A stretch of DNA of 29,275 nt from CAYVAP01 sp964343195 (lineage in GTDB: Bacteria; Bacteroidota; Bacteroidia; J057). Each line of letters starts with the position of its first letter. Positions within the stretch are counted from its first letter, which is position 1. Shown here piece by piece: positions 1-8,816 of this stretch. The stretch covers positions 1 through 29,275 of the forward strand of contig CAYFIR010000090.1 of NCBI GenBank assembly GCA_964343195.1. The letters are read 5' to 3'. A model generated the notes under the pieces. That model did no database searches, had not been told where the DNA came from, and worked only from the letters and a program-made list of their open reading frames with translations. A program made the position numbers and the translations under genes.

Positions 1-59
1 AACTACGAACTACGAACTACGAACTACGAACTACGAACTACGAACTACGAACTTTGAAC
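1..59. repeat. Heptamer tandem array (AACTACG)7 plus degenerate unit
   Basis: Seven perfect copies of the 7-bp unit AACTACG fill positions 1-49, followed by the related AACTTTG at 50-56. The array starts at the first base, so its true length is unknown. It ends about 10 bases before the ATG of the MoxR gene. Related period-7 tracts recur at several gene borders in this window. There are no spacers, so it is not a CRISPR array. Confidence 0.95.
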
Positions 60-67
60 AAAATATA

Positions 68-991
68 ATGTCTCAAACTCCATTCGAAATATATCAGGGC
101 GACGGAACCACCGTCCAGGAGCGTAACCTGGCGGTACCTGAGTACCAGCCCATGACCCTGATGGACGACCCCGACGGGTACGTTGCCTCACCCGGGCTGA
201 AGGATGCTGTTAACGTCGCCATTGCCCTTGGGCAGCCACTGCTACTGACCGGGGAACCGGGAACCGGGAAAACCCGACTGGCTTACAGCGTCGCCCATGA
301 GCTTGGCCTTGGTAAACCCCTGATTTTCTATACCAAGACGACCTCCACAGCGCGGGATCTGTTCTACACCTATGACTCCCTCTCGCATTTTCATGATGCC
401 CAGCTGAAGGAAAAAAAGGACCTCAACGTCGAAAACTACATACAGTATCAGGCACTGGGGCAGGCTATCATTGATTCGCAGGAACAACGATCAGTAGTCC
501 TGATTGACGAGATCGACAAGGCTCCCCGGGACCTGCCCAATGATGTACTCAATGAGCTGGAAGAAATGAGCTTTACGGTTCGGGAGACGGGTAAGTCCTT
601 CACCGCAGAGGAACCTCGCCGCCCCATTCTGGTGCTGACTTCTAACTCTGAGAAGAACCTGCCAGATGCCTTTCTGCGTCGCGTAGTGTACTACCACATC
701 TCCTTCCCTGATCGCGCTACCCTGGAAGCCATCGTGCGCAAGCGCCTGAAACTCAGCGATCAGTTTCGGGAAAACATGCTCAACGACGCCATCCGGCACT
801 TTGAAGAAATCCGCAAGAACCGTGGCTTGCGCAAGCCACCAGCTACCGCAGAGCTCCTGGCCTGGATTCACATCCTCGACCGCGAAGGCATCGACCTCAA
901 CAGCGACATTCCTGAGCAGGTAGAGAAAATCGCCATGAGCTATTCCATTCTTGCCAAGAACAAAGACGATCTGGACAAGCTTAGAAGGTAG
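68..991 (+). CDS. MoxR-family AAA+ ATPase
   Basis: A 307-residue cytoplasmic AAA+ ATPase of the MoxR type, a chaperone-like family that usually acts on vWA-domain partners. Walker A GEPGTGKT is at residues 62-69, Walker B VVLIDEID at 143-150, and the sensor-1 region LTSNSEKNLPDAFLRR at 190-205 carries the arginine pair expected at the subunit interface. The length is close to the family norm of about 300-330. The ATG at 68 follows a heptamer repeat, with no clear ribosome-binding site, which is common in Bacteroidota. The next gene starts 106 bases downstream on the same strand and encodes a CoxE/vWA-like membrane protein, which fits the usual MoxR-vWA pairing. The ATPase assignment is firm; its substrate is inferred from context only. 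Confidence 0.93.
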   Translation: MSQTPFEIYQGDGTTVQERNLAVPEYQPMTLMDDPDGYVASPGLKDAVNVAIALGQPLLLTGEPGTGKTRLAYSVAHELGLGKPLIFYTKTTSTARDLFYTYDSLSHFHDAQLKEKKDLNVENYIQYQALGQAIIDSQEQRSVVLIDEIDKAPRDLPNDVLNELEEMSFTVRETGKSFTAEEPRRPILVLTSNSEKNLPDAFLRRVVYYHISFPDRATLEAIVRKRLKLSDQFRENMLNDAIRHFEEIRKNRGLRKPPATAELLAWIHILDREGIDLNSDIPEQVEKIAMSYSILAKNKDDLDKLRR

Positions 992-999
992 GTTTTCAT

Positions 1000-1094
1000 T
1001 GGTCATTGAACAGTGATCAGTACAAAGACGAGTTGGGCAGACTACGCTGAGAGTCCCCCAACTTTGAACCTCGAACGTTGAACCTCGAACTTTT
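1000..1094. repeat. Two degenerate period-7 repeat tracts between the MoxR gene and its partner
   Basis: Positions 1000-1027 read as four heptamers: TGGTCAT, TGAACAG, TGATCAG, TACAAAG. Positions 1060-1094 read as five: AACTTTG, AACCTCG, AACGTTG, AACCTCG, AACTTTT. The second tract ends 3 bases before the ATG at 1098 and occupies the place of a ribosome-binding site. The units resemble the array at positions 1-59. Confidence 0.8.
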
Positions 1095-1097
1095 TTC

Positions 1098-4000
1098 ATG
1101 CCCTTCTTTCCACTTGAACCATTTTTGGACTGGCTGCGGGAAAACGGATTTCCCGTGGGAGTGGATAGCTATGGGCGCGTATCCAAACTGCTGGAGGCCC
1201 TGCCAGAGGGGACCGAGGCGGCTGAATTGCGTACCTTGCTGGCACCTCTCTTTGCCCGTAGTCCCAAGGACCAGCAACGATTTTACCGGCTGTTTGATCG
1301 GTATTGGGCCCAGTTTGCAGTTGAGAAAGCGGAAACTAAGGAGGTCGAAGTCAAGCCGCGAAAGGACCGCACCTGGATGCAGAAAGTCCGGCATCGCCTG
1401 AACCACCGCTGGATTTTCATTCTGCTCACCCTCTTGGTGTCGGCTCTGATTCTGTATATTCCGATCAAAGTGTTTTTTGCCCTGAAGGGAACCGCAGAGC
1501 AACCGCCAGCCAATGAATACCTGACCCGGTATCGCCTCGATGAGGAAAATTACTGGCAAAATCTGGGCTGGTACCTTTATCGTGACCTGGTCGGCAGGGA
1601 GCAGCCATGTGATTCTTTGGAAGTAATCACATTTGGATACCAGACACAGGAAATCGGCGAGGGGAAAAAGCTGCTGGTGCTTACTCCTTTTCCGCAGGAT
1701 AATAGCAACACATGGACCTACAACTGGTATCGGGGAGACTCGCTATGGAGCGATGAGCAGAGCCCCAAGATAGTGGTTCCTGATACCGGAAGCTTCCCGA
1801 TATCACTTCAGATAACCACCAGCTATGGATGTATCGCTGATTTCTCCCGGCTGGTAGAGTTAAGCGGAACCCTGAAGTGTGAGGCCGGATTCAAGGCACT
1901 CCCTGTTCAGGGGGAACCCCGCACCCGTCTATTCAGAGATTCGTCAAGGCTATCAGAAGGGGATGAAGTACGGGACTGGGAGTGGACCTGGGGGGGAGAA
2001 GTAATTGGCAATGAGTCGGAGTTTAATTACACCTTTCCGGAAGATCAGGAGGAGTTTGATATCTGCCTGAAAATCAAAACCGTTAGCGGGTGTGAAGCTG
2101 AAATATGTGAGAAGGTAAGGATAGCGGAAAACCTGGAGTTGGAGGCCCCTGCTGCATTGCCACTCGGGCCTATGCCGACCCCTCAGTTGACCCCACTGGA
2201 TAGTACCCCACTGGGACCTTATTATCCCCTTTTCGTTACCATCATCGTGCTCGTGGGGATGGTAAGTTATGACCTCTACAAGCGCAACCGCAGTCAGCTC
2301 TTTCGGAATCGAAAATCCCCGACTCAGGGGCCTTTTACCTGGCAAGTCAGGCTACCGGAGCCTCCCCAATTGTACAAAACGGAAGTATTGCATCGGCTTG
2401 CCGTCCAGCTTAGAAGACGGCAGGAGAGCGAGATCCAACTCCTGAACCTGCCCGATACCATCGATGCTACGCTGGAAAGTGGAGGCATAACCCAGTTGCG
2501 ATATCGCCCCGGTTCACGACCCGCGGAGTATCTTTTCCTCATTGAGCGAAAGCATCAGCGGGACCACTTTGCGACCTGGGCGGCGCGACTGGCTGAAGTC
2601 GTTGGGAACCAGGATGTGTTCATTGAAGCTTATTTCTATCGGGCTGATTTTGAAAATCTGGAACACACCCAGACTGGTAAAATCATGGACCTGGGAACCC
2701 TGCAGACACGTTTCCCGCAGCACCGACTGGTCATCTTTGGAAATGGGGAAGGCCTGACTGATGCCATTCGTGGAACCCTGAATGCACGTGCTTTTCAGCT
2801 ATTGTTCTGGAAAGAGAGGGCTTTGTTAACGCCATCTTCTCCTGCAGAATGGAGCCTTAGAGAGGTAGCCCTGGCCCGCCATATGATTGTCGTCCCCGCA
2901 GAAGCCAGGGTCTTGACTCAACTGCCAGAGTGGTGGGAACTGGGACAGTGGCCGCCTCTGAGTGAGTGGACCCAACAAAGGTTCTGGGACTCCCCTCCTG
3001 AGTTGGGAGAATTTGCTGATCTGGATGAACTGGAAGTCTACCTTGGCCCCGAACGGATGGACTGGGTGGCACTTTGTTCCATTTTTCCAGAGCTCCATCA
3101 TGACCTCACCTGGGAAATGGCTCAGGTAGCCGGCATCCCGCTGACAGAACCCAATATCCTCAAGGTATTTGAACTGAAATGGTTTCGGGAGGGAGGCATC
3201 CCCGACACGATGAGGATGAAGCTGATGGAGCGATTGTCCGAGGAAAAGATTCGAAAAGGGCGAGAAGCCCTGGTGGCGTTGCTGGGCCAGCAAAAGATGC
3301 CAGCAGGGACCCTGGTCGAGGATCGCTGGCAAATTCAGTTGAATTCCCAAAAATGGGCCTTAAAGGAGTCCCGCTGGTGGAAGCAGCGCGGGCTGAATGA
3401 TAAAATGCAGGAGTACCTTGAGCGGGATCAAGTCGAAGATCCGGCTATATGGGAACTGGTGAACCAGAATCGCGGGGGCATGGTCTCGCTGAATATTCCT
3501 GAAATGCTCCGCAATGGATTTTTCCGCAAGGGAATACCGCTGCTGGGCTGGAGATCAGGGGTAAAATATAGCCTGTTCTTTTTGCTCCTGTTGATCCTGC
3601 TCTTCCCCTTCTACCGGGATCGGTTCAAATCACTGACAGAAACCCCGTCTCTTCAGGAGTGGATCAACCAGCGTCGTAGCCTGGTCGAGATTGAGGGGGT
3701 GTATTACCGCCTTCAGGGACGAGCCGATAGCGCTCGATACTTCAGCTATGTCGGAGTCAAACATTATCAGGAAGGCCGGTTTGGCCCCGCCTATAATGAA
3801 TTTGACCTGGCCATGAAACTGCAACCATTTGAGCCACTATATAATTACCAGCGAGGATTAGCGGGGCAAAAACTGTTGGCCATTCAGTATGAAGATTCTT
3901 TGGCAAAGCTCTGTCAGCAGGATATGGCGCGAGCACTTGCCCTCAGCCTCTCGGACCAAAGCCAACTGTCTGCCAGCACTGGATTCTATCTGCGGGAAAA

Positions 4001-6761
4001 CAGGCTGCAACTGGCAACCCAGGGACCACAGGGCAAAAATATTCTGATTTCGACCGGAAGCCTGGTGCGGCATTACTACACCCCTGAAGGGAACGCTACG
4101 CGGACCTTTGAACTCCCAGGGCCTGCGACTGCGCTGGCGTTGGCCCCGGATAAGGGGCTGGCCCTCATAGCTGTAGGAGATGTGGTTTACTTTTTCGATC
4201 TGTCTACTGGTAAAAGTCTCCAGCAGATAAAAGCACATGAGCGCACCATTCGGGGGCTGAGCGTCTCTCCCGATCAATCCAAAATGGTCAGCGCGGGAGA
4301 GGATCACCTGGCTATTACCTGGGACCTGGATCTGCGGCAGGTGCGGGACACCCTTGAGTTCATCCATACTGGTGCGGTGCTGGATGCCCGATTCTCCCCG
4401 GATGGCAGCAAAGTGGTGACTGCCTCGGATGACTCTACAGTAGTGATCTGGGACAGTGAAGAAGGCCTCTATGAAGATGATTTCTTTGTGGGGGATCAGG
4501 TCTATCAGGCGACTTTCCTCGGGGATGCCAGTCTTATTCTTTCTGCTAACCTTGGCGGACAGTTGAGCCTCATTGACCTTCGAAACCGCCGTATGGTGGC
4601 GCGTGGAGAATCCACTTGGGAAGAAGTTTTGGGTCTATCGGTAAACCTGGACGGTACCATGCAGGGATTGACCTATTCCCGAGTGGAAGAGGAGGCTGTA
4701 AAGTTTTCTGTCTGGCAGGGAGCTGCCTATACACCCCTCAAGGACATTACCCTGCAGAACCTGCTGCCCATCCCTCCGGATGATAACTACTCGGGTTACA
4801 GAACCGCGAGCCTCAGATCCGCTCAGGTGTCCAGGCTGGAGGTATCAGCCGACGGGATGTACGCTTTAGCGGTACAACCCGGGCAGGGAGTAGAGCAATT
4901 GAGGCTTGGGGCTGCTCCCTGGCATTCCATCTACCTGGAAGCCTGGTACGGTAAAGGAATAGCCGCCTACCTGCGCCGTGACTGGCGCGAAGCTGAATAT
5001 CGTTTTCAGCGCCTCACAGAGGTCGAGCTTTCCCCCGCCTGGCAGGCACGCGGCTACTTTAGCCTGGGAGTCGTGGATTTATATTTCTCCAAAGAAGCAA
5101 CCGACAGTACGGAGAAACTGGGATACTTTATCGACGGGATACAGAGTCTGGGACAGGCTGTGCGGTTGGATAGCTCGCTGAGACCTCAATTGCGGTCCCT
5201 GGCGACCCTTTTACTGGACGGGTACCAGGCAATTGATGGAGACCGGGAGGTTCGTGAGATGGTTTGCGATTTGGTTGCCGAATATCGGGAGGGGGCCTGT
5301 TCGCTGTTTGACTATGAAGAGGTGCTCTCCTATCAACAGGGCCTGGCTGCTGTGCAGCTCAATGGGCAGTGGGGCTACATTGACTCCATGCAGCGGCTTG
5401 CGATTCCCATCCAGTTTGTTTCCGCAGAAAGCTTCAAATCGGGTGGACTGGCCAGGGTTCAGACAGATGGGGAAGATGGGAAAGTACATTCTGTGCTGAT
5501 TAACCGCGATGGGGTAGTAGTATATGACAGTTTGCTTGCCTCAGAAGAGGGACGAGTTGGCGTGAGGGAAGTCCGATCCCAATCCTGGGGATTTCTTGCG
5601 ATTAGCGATTATTCTGTCGTGGCCCCTGCTGAGTATGATGAAGTATGGCCCTATTTCCTGGGGTATGCCAAGGTGAGGAAAGACTACCAATATGGCTTAA
5701 TCGATCATACCGGAGAGCTAACGCTGGACGGTGTTTCCTATCAGGAGATCACCTTTAAGGCAGAACAGGGCATGATCGTGGAACTAAAACCTTCAACTAG
5801 AGGTACTACGCTGCGCTATTCCTATCCCATAGAGCTTACCCAGACGATGAGGACCGGAAACTCTGCGGAAATTCCGCTGAGTGACGAGGATGAAGGAGAC
5901 GCCACCATGGTACGGGTGCTTGGAGTTCCTCGCAATGGGCTGGCATTGGCCGTAAAAAGTGGATTGTATGGATATATGGGACCTGCTTCCAAGGGAAGCC
6001 CCAACAACATCGAGACTACTGATGGGCTGCGCGAACTGGTGATCGATTTTCAATATGAAGAAGCCTATGAGTTCAGCTATGACAGGGCTGCGGTAAGGCG
6101 GCCAGGAGAGGCCTGGGGGTATCTCGACCCCCTTGGGCGAGTGGTAATCCCTACCCGCTATGACAGTGCGGGACATTTTCAGCAGTTTGAAAAGCAGGTG
6201 CTGGCCCGCGTCAAACGTGATGGACTGAGCTTCTATATAGACCGTACAGGGAGTTGTGTTCCCTATGCGGGGCTTAACTGCCCAGGATCCCAGGAATTGG
6301 AAGAAGGGCCTGCTCCTGTTCCCAATGCGCCCTATCCACGAAACAAGGGAGAAGCAGAGCTTGATCCCAATGCCGTAATCCCATTTGAGGCAAATGGAAA
6401 ATGGGGACTAAAGCGGGGGGATGGCACCGTGCTGCTATCACCACGTTTTGACCAGCCATTTTCATTTGAGGGAGAATATGCCAGAGTCCGGCAAAATGGA
6501 CTTTGGGGCTACATCAACCAGCAGGGGAGGATCATTGTCTCTCCCATCTATGAGCAGGTCCAGCACTTCTCTGATGGGCTTGCCGCAGTGAAGCTACCCG
6601 GGGGACTTTGGGGCTACATAGATGAATCCGGGCAGGTGAAAATAGACTTCAATTATGAAGACGCCCGCCCCTTTACCAATGGCCGGACCATCGTCCGGAT
6701 AGGGAAACTCTCATTCCGGATCGACCGGAATGGCAACCGAATTGGTGCAAGAAAATACTGA
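1098..6761 (+). CDS. Giant membrane protein: split CoxE/vWA core with PKD-like, TPR, WD40 and WG repeats
   Basis: A 1,887-residue protein paired with the MoxR ATPase. Residues 1-70 resemble the helical N-terminus of CoxE-type proteins (WLRENGFPVGVDSY, then LFARSPKDQQRFYRLF). Membrane segments are predicted near 105-128, 374-393 and 824-839; flanking positive charges suggest the N-terminus and 394-823 are cytoplasmic. Residues 175-347 look like two cysteine-containing PKD-like beta domains outside. Residues 470-605 resemble a CoxE-type vWA fold, but the MIDAS DxSxS is replaced by ERKHQ, so metal binding is probably lost. Residues 606-820 include a WFREGGIPDTMRMKLMERL segment. The C-terminal 1,050 residues, probably extracytoplasmic, hold TPR-like units (about 873-925 and 1275-1331), WD40 blades (clearest at 1047-1125) and about ten WG repeats (1412-1887, e.g. 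NGLWGYINQQGRIIVSP). No catalytic motif is seen. Domain calls are by eye; function is inferred as a sensor or scaffold controlled by MoxR. Confidence 0.85.
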   Translation: MPFFPLEPFLDWLRENGFPVGVDSYGRVSKLLEALPEGTEAAELRTLLAPLFARSPKDQQRFYRLFDRYWAQFAVEKAETKEVEVKPRKDRTWMQKVRHRLNHRWIFILLTLLVSALILYIPIKVFFALKGTAEQPPANEYLTRYRLDEENYWQNLGWYLYRDLVGREQPCDSLEVITFGYQTQEIGEGKKLLVLTPFPQDNSNTWTYNWYRGDSLWSDEQSPKIVVPDTGSFPISLQITTSYGCIADFSRLVELSGTLKCEAGFKALPVQGEPRTRLFRDSSRLSEGDEVRDWEWTWGGEVIGNESEFNYTFPEDQEEFDICLKIKTVSGCEAEICEKVRIAENLELEAPAALPLGPMPTPQLTPLDSTPLGPYYPLFVTIIVLVGMVSYDLYKRNRSQLFRNRKSPTQGPFTWQVRLPEPPQLYKTEVLHRLAVQLRRRQESEIQLLNLPDTIDATLESGGITQLRYRPGSRPAEYLFLIERKHQRDHFATWAARLAEVVGNQDVFIEAYFYRADFENLEHTQTGKIMDLGTLQTRFPQHRLVIFGNGEGLTDAIRGTLNARAFQLLFWKERALLTPSSPAEWSLREVALARHMIVVPAEARVLTQLPEWWELGQWPPLSEWTQQRFWDSPPELGEFADLDELEVYLGPERMDWVALCSIFPELHHDLTWEMAQVAGIPLTEPNILKVFELKWFREGGIPDTMRMKLMERLSEEKIRKGREALVALLGQQKMPAGTLVEDRWQIQLNSQKWALKESRWWKQRGLNDKMQEYLERDQVEDPAIWELVNQNRGGMVSLNIPEMLRNGFFRKGIPLLGWRSGVKYSLFFLLLLILLFPFYRDRFKSLTETPSLQEWINQRRSLVEIEGVYYRLQGRADSARYFSYVGVKHYQEGRFGPAYNEFDLAMKLQPFEPLYNYQRGLAGQKLLAIQYEDSLAKLCQQDMARALALSLSDQSQLSASTGFYLRENRLQLATQGPQGKNILISTGSLVRHYYTPEGNATRTFELPGPATALALAPDKGLALIAVGDVVYFFDLSTGKSLQQIKAHERTIRGLSVSPDQSKMVSAGEDHLAITWDLDLRQVRDTLEFIHTGAVLDARFSPDGSKVVTASDDSTVVIWDSEEGLYEDDFFVGDQVYQATFLGDASLILSANLGGQLSLIDLRNRRMVARGESTWEEVLGLSVNLDGTMQGLTYSRVEEEAVKFSVWQGAAYTPLKDITLQNLLPIPPDDNYSGYRTASLRSAQVSRLEVSADGMYALAVQPGQGVEQLRLGAAPWHSIYLEAWYGKGIAAYLRRDWREAEYRFQRLTEVELSPAWQARGYFSLGVVDLYFSKEATDSTEKLGYFIDGIQSLGQAVRLDSSLRPQLRSLATLLLDGYQAIDGDREVREMVCDLVAEYREGACSLFDYEEVLSYQQGLAAVQLNGQWGYIDSMQRLAIPIQFVSAESFKSGGLARVQTDGEDGKVHSVLINRDGVVVYDSLLASEEGRVGVREVRSQSWGFLAISDYSVVAPAEYDEVWPYFLGYAKVRKDYQYGLIDHTGELTLDGVSYQEITFKAEQGMIVELKPSTRGTTLRYSYPIELTQTMRTGNSAEIPLSDEDEGDATMVRVLGVPRNGLALAVKSGLYGYMGPASKGSPNNIETTDGLRELVIDFQYEEAYEFSYDRAAVRRPGEAWGYLDPLGRVVIPTRYDSAGHFQQFEKQVLARVKRDGLSFYIDRTGSCVPYAGLNCPGSQELEEGPAPVPNAPYPRNKGEAELDPNAVIPFEANGKWGLKRGDGTVLLSPRFDQPFSFEGEYARVRQNGLWGYINQQGRIIVSPIYEQVQHFSDGLAAVKLPGGLWGYIDESGQVKIDFNYEDARPFTNGRTIVRIGKLSFRIDRNGNRIGARKY

Positions 6762-7077
6762 CCTACCTACTGAGTACAGCCTGGATCCTGCCAGCCAAAC
6801 ATGCTTGCAAGGAGGAATTAATTGAATCTCGCAAAGAAGATTTGGTTGAAATACCTGCCTGTTGCAGATGGGCCATTTTCGGCGCAGGATCCGGGAGATG
6901 ATATTTCACGAAAAGTGGAAATTTTTTTGTGCTTGATTATCAGGGGGATATGAGTTTGTGGCCGAATTTAATTTCTTGAATAGTTGTTCACTTTATTCTT
7001 ATGGTATATATTGTGCTTCGAAATCTGTAATAAAAAGAAAAAGGAATTTTCCCCATTAGCTTCTGTAATCAGTTTTT
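6762..7077. other. Intergenic region between the MoxR unit and the first marR gene
   Basis: No gene is supported in these 316 bases. They contain a terminator-like hairpin at 6903-6928 and an AT-rich stretch from about 6950 to 7077 that should hold the promoter of the downstream marR gene. I could not fix a convincing -33/-7 pair. A GGATCCTG/CAGGATCC pair (about 6783-6790 and 6884-6891) is too far apart to interpret. Confidence 0.5.
6903..6928 (+). terminator. Likely intrinsic terminator of the MoxR unit
   Basis: ATTTCAC (6903-6909), a GAAAA loop, then GTGGAAAT (6915-6922) form a short stem with one bulged G, followed directly by a run of seven T. It lies about 140 bases after the stop of the 1,887-residue protein. 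The weak stem keeps confidence moderate. Confidence 0.5.
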
Positions 7078-7554
7078 ATGAGTACTGTTGATATTTCCCC
7101 TGAAACCCTCTCTGTTGAGCGCCTTGAAAAAAGTCTCCGTACGCTGAGCGATGTCTACCGCAAGCACCAGGAATACATCAAGGCAAAGTACAAGATCTCT
7201 GCTCTCGAGATGGAGATTATCCAGTTAGTTGTGCTGGATGGTCGGAAGAAAATGAAAGAGATCGGGCAGTATTTTAATGTTAAGCTGAGCACGCTTACCA
7301 GTATCATTGACAAGATCGAGCGTCAAAAGCTGGTGAAAAGGGTGAACTCAAGTACTGATCGCCGGGTGGTTTACCTGGAAGTGACCAAGAAAGGTCAGCG
7401 TCTATATGAAAATTACGGACTCTACCTTTCTTCCATTGCCCAGCGGATGCGCAATAGCATCGATGAAGGTGAATTCAATGCCTTGGTTAATGGCCTTGAG
7501 ACCATGACTTCTACTGTTCTCCCAACAGGAATGGAAGAAGAAATCGCTGCGTAA
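7078..7554 (+). CDS. MarR-family transcriptional regulator (first of tandem pair)
   Basis: A 158-residue winged-helix DNA-binding protein of the MarR family; members bind DNA as dimers, often as ligand-responsive repressors. The helix-turn-helix is at about 58-85 (KMKEIGQYFNVKLSTLTSII), and the wing at about 90-108 contains the typical DRRVVYLEVTKKGQ. N- and C-terminal helices give the usual dimer parts, and the length is normal for the family. A second paralog lies about 520 bases downstream in the same orientation; the two match at 35 of 52 positions over residues 58-109. A strong terminator follows this gene, so the two are probably transcribed separately. The ligand and target are unknown; no efflux or catabolic operon is adjacent to suggest them. 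Confidence 0.92.
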   Translation: MSTVDISPETLSVERLEKSLRTLSDVYRKHQEYIKAKYKISALEMEIIQLVVLDGRKKMKEIGQYFNVKLSTLTSIIDKIERQKLVKRVNSSTDRRVVYLEVTKKGQRLYENYGLYLSSIAQRMRNSIDEGEFNALVNGLETMTSTVLPTGMEEEIAA

Positions 7555-7592
7555 CGGCACTTGCCAAAGTACGCCTGAGTCAAAAAATAGGA

Positions 7593-7622
7593 GTCGCTCC
7601 CATCTCTGGGAGCGGCTTTTTG
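7593..7622 (+). terminator. Intrinsic terminator after the first marR gene
   Basis: CGCTCCC (7595-7601), the loop ATCTCT and GGGAGCG (7608-7614) form a 7-bp GC-rich stem that can be extended by neighbouring pairs. A run of five T starts at 7617. It sits about 40 bases after the stop codon at 7554. Confidence 0.9.
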
Positions 7623-8074
7623 TGTATTTGAGAGACCCACCGTCACGCAAGTTTTGGATAATCTTTTCCTTCATTTGATTTTTTTTGGATTAAACCATTG
7701 AGATCTTTCATCTTTTCCTGAAGGGTGAAATCGACTGAGGGCTTTTGTGTTCGGGTTGGAGAGCAGTTTAGGTGCGTAAATCGACCAATCTGGTTCCATT
7801 TATTGCATTGTAATGATGCCGGGGGAAGGGAGTGTACTAGTTTGGGTATATTGCGGATATTTGAAATGTATTCATATTGAAAAATATGATCTGATGATGG
7901 GAATTTTTCAATCATTAACTTTAATGCTGGTTAAATAAAATTTTGTTTCCGATATTGAGCCTTTTATGTACCGGTGCAGTTAGGCTTGGTGATGGGAAAA
8001 TCAGCGTAAAGTGAGGTCGGAAAGTGCCCCCAAGTCCATGATTATTCGAACAGAAGATTAATTGCACAAATTAG
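7623..8074. other. AT-rich spacer between the two marR genes
   Basis: These roughly 450 bases contain no convincing gene, hairpin or repeat. One 90-codon minus-strand frame at 7643-7915 lacks recognisable domain features. The region must include the promoter of the second marR gene and may carry regulator binding sites, but no clear dyad was found by eye. Confidence 0.5.
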
Positions 8075-8518
8075 ATGACTACAGTGAGCCAAGTATTTCC
8101 CAATCCTAGTGCAGTCCGCTTAGAGCAGTTGTTAGATGGTGTTGTTACGGGCATCAACACCCGCCGTCAATCAATTTTGGATCAGTACAGTGTCAGCGAG
8201 CTCGACATTCGCATCATTGTCTATCTGAACGAGAATGACGACAAGAAAATGAAAGAGGTCGGAGAGTTTTTTAACATCAAGCTCTCGACACTTACGAGTA
8301 CGATTGACAAGCTGGAGAAAAACAAGCTCGTCAAGCGTAAGAATTCAAAGGAAGACCGCAGGGTGATCTATATTCAGCCTACCAGTAAGGGGCAGAAGCT
8401 TCTGGTTGACCTTAACAATGTGACACGCGCCCTTGCAGAAACCCTCGTACGGGAGACCAATGATTCCGAGTACGATTCTGTTGCCAAGGCGCTTGAGACC
8501 ATGCAGCGCCTGATTTAG
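8075..8518 (+). CDS. MarR-family transcriptional regulator (second of tandem pair)
   Basis: A 147-residue MarR-type winged-helix regulator, paralogous to the gene at 7078. The helix-turn-helix occupies residues 58-85 (KMKEVGEFFNIKLSTLTSTI), and the wing includes DRRVIYIQPTSKGQ. The winged-helix block has the same residue register as its paralog, while the N- and C-terminal dimerisation helices differ much more. This suggests an old tandem duplication with conserved DNA recognition and diverged ligand or dimer surfaces. A terminator-like hairpin follows at 8627. The start at 8075 gives the register match to the paralog. The target is unknown. Confidence 0.92.
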   Translation: MTTVSQVFPNPSAVRLEQLLDGVVTGINTRRQSILDQYSVSELDIRIIVYLNENDDKKMKEVGEFFNIKLSTLTSTIDKLEKNKLVKRKNSKEDRRVIYIQPTSKGQKLLVDLNNVTRALAETLVRETNDSEYDSVAKALETMQRLI

Positions 8519-8626
8519 CACAGGCGAGAAATAAGCACATTTATGCCCTGCCTGAATGGAGGGCTCATGAAAGCCCCGTCGAGTTTATCGGTACGGCTAA
8601 CACATGAATCATTATGAAGATATTGG

Positions 8627-8655
8627 AAGGGGGAACCTGATGGGTTTCCCCCTTT
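8627..8655 (+). terminator. Terminator-like hairpin after the second marR gene
   Basis: AAGGGGGAACC (8627-8637), loop TGAT, then GGGTTTCCCCCTTT (8642-8655) form a strong stem with one mismatch or bulge. The T tract is only three bases long. It lies about 110 bases after the stop codon. Confidence 0.65.
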
Positions 8656-8816
8656 GCTATATCTAGGGGTATTCAGGATGATATTTGGCTAAATATTTGT
8701 GTATTGCTAATTTTGTTGGATGTTTGCACAACAAGATTGTTTAGGGCTTCGTTGCTCTTGTCCATAGCAACCATACGCATTTGGTTAATCACAGCGATAG
8801 CCACCTGAAAGTATAG

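Noticed and set aside
1..49. Possible CRISPR array
   Set aside because: The 7-bp units are directly joined with no spacers, and no cas genes are present.
491..1099. Long minus-strand frame of about 200 codons opposite the MoxR gene
   Set aside because: It lies opposite a gene with clear motifs, has no recognisable domain and runs into the heptamer repeats.
6783..6891. Inverted GGATCCTG/CAGGATCC pair
   Set aside because: The arms are about 90 bases apart and mostly consist of the palindrome GGATCC, so chance is likely.
7643..7915. 90-codon minus-strand frame between the marR genes
   Set aside because: No family resemblance, an AT-rich context and no regulatory signals; it is more likely a chance open frame.
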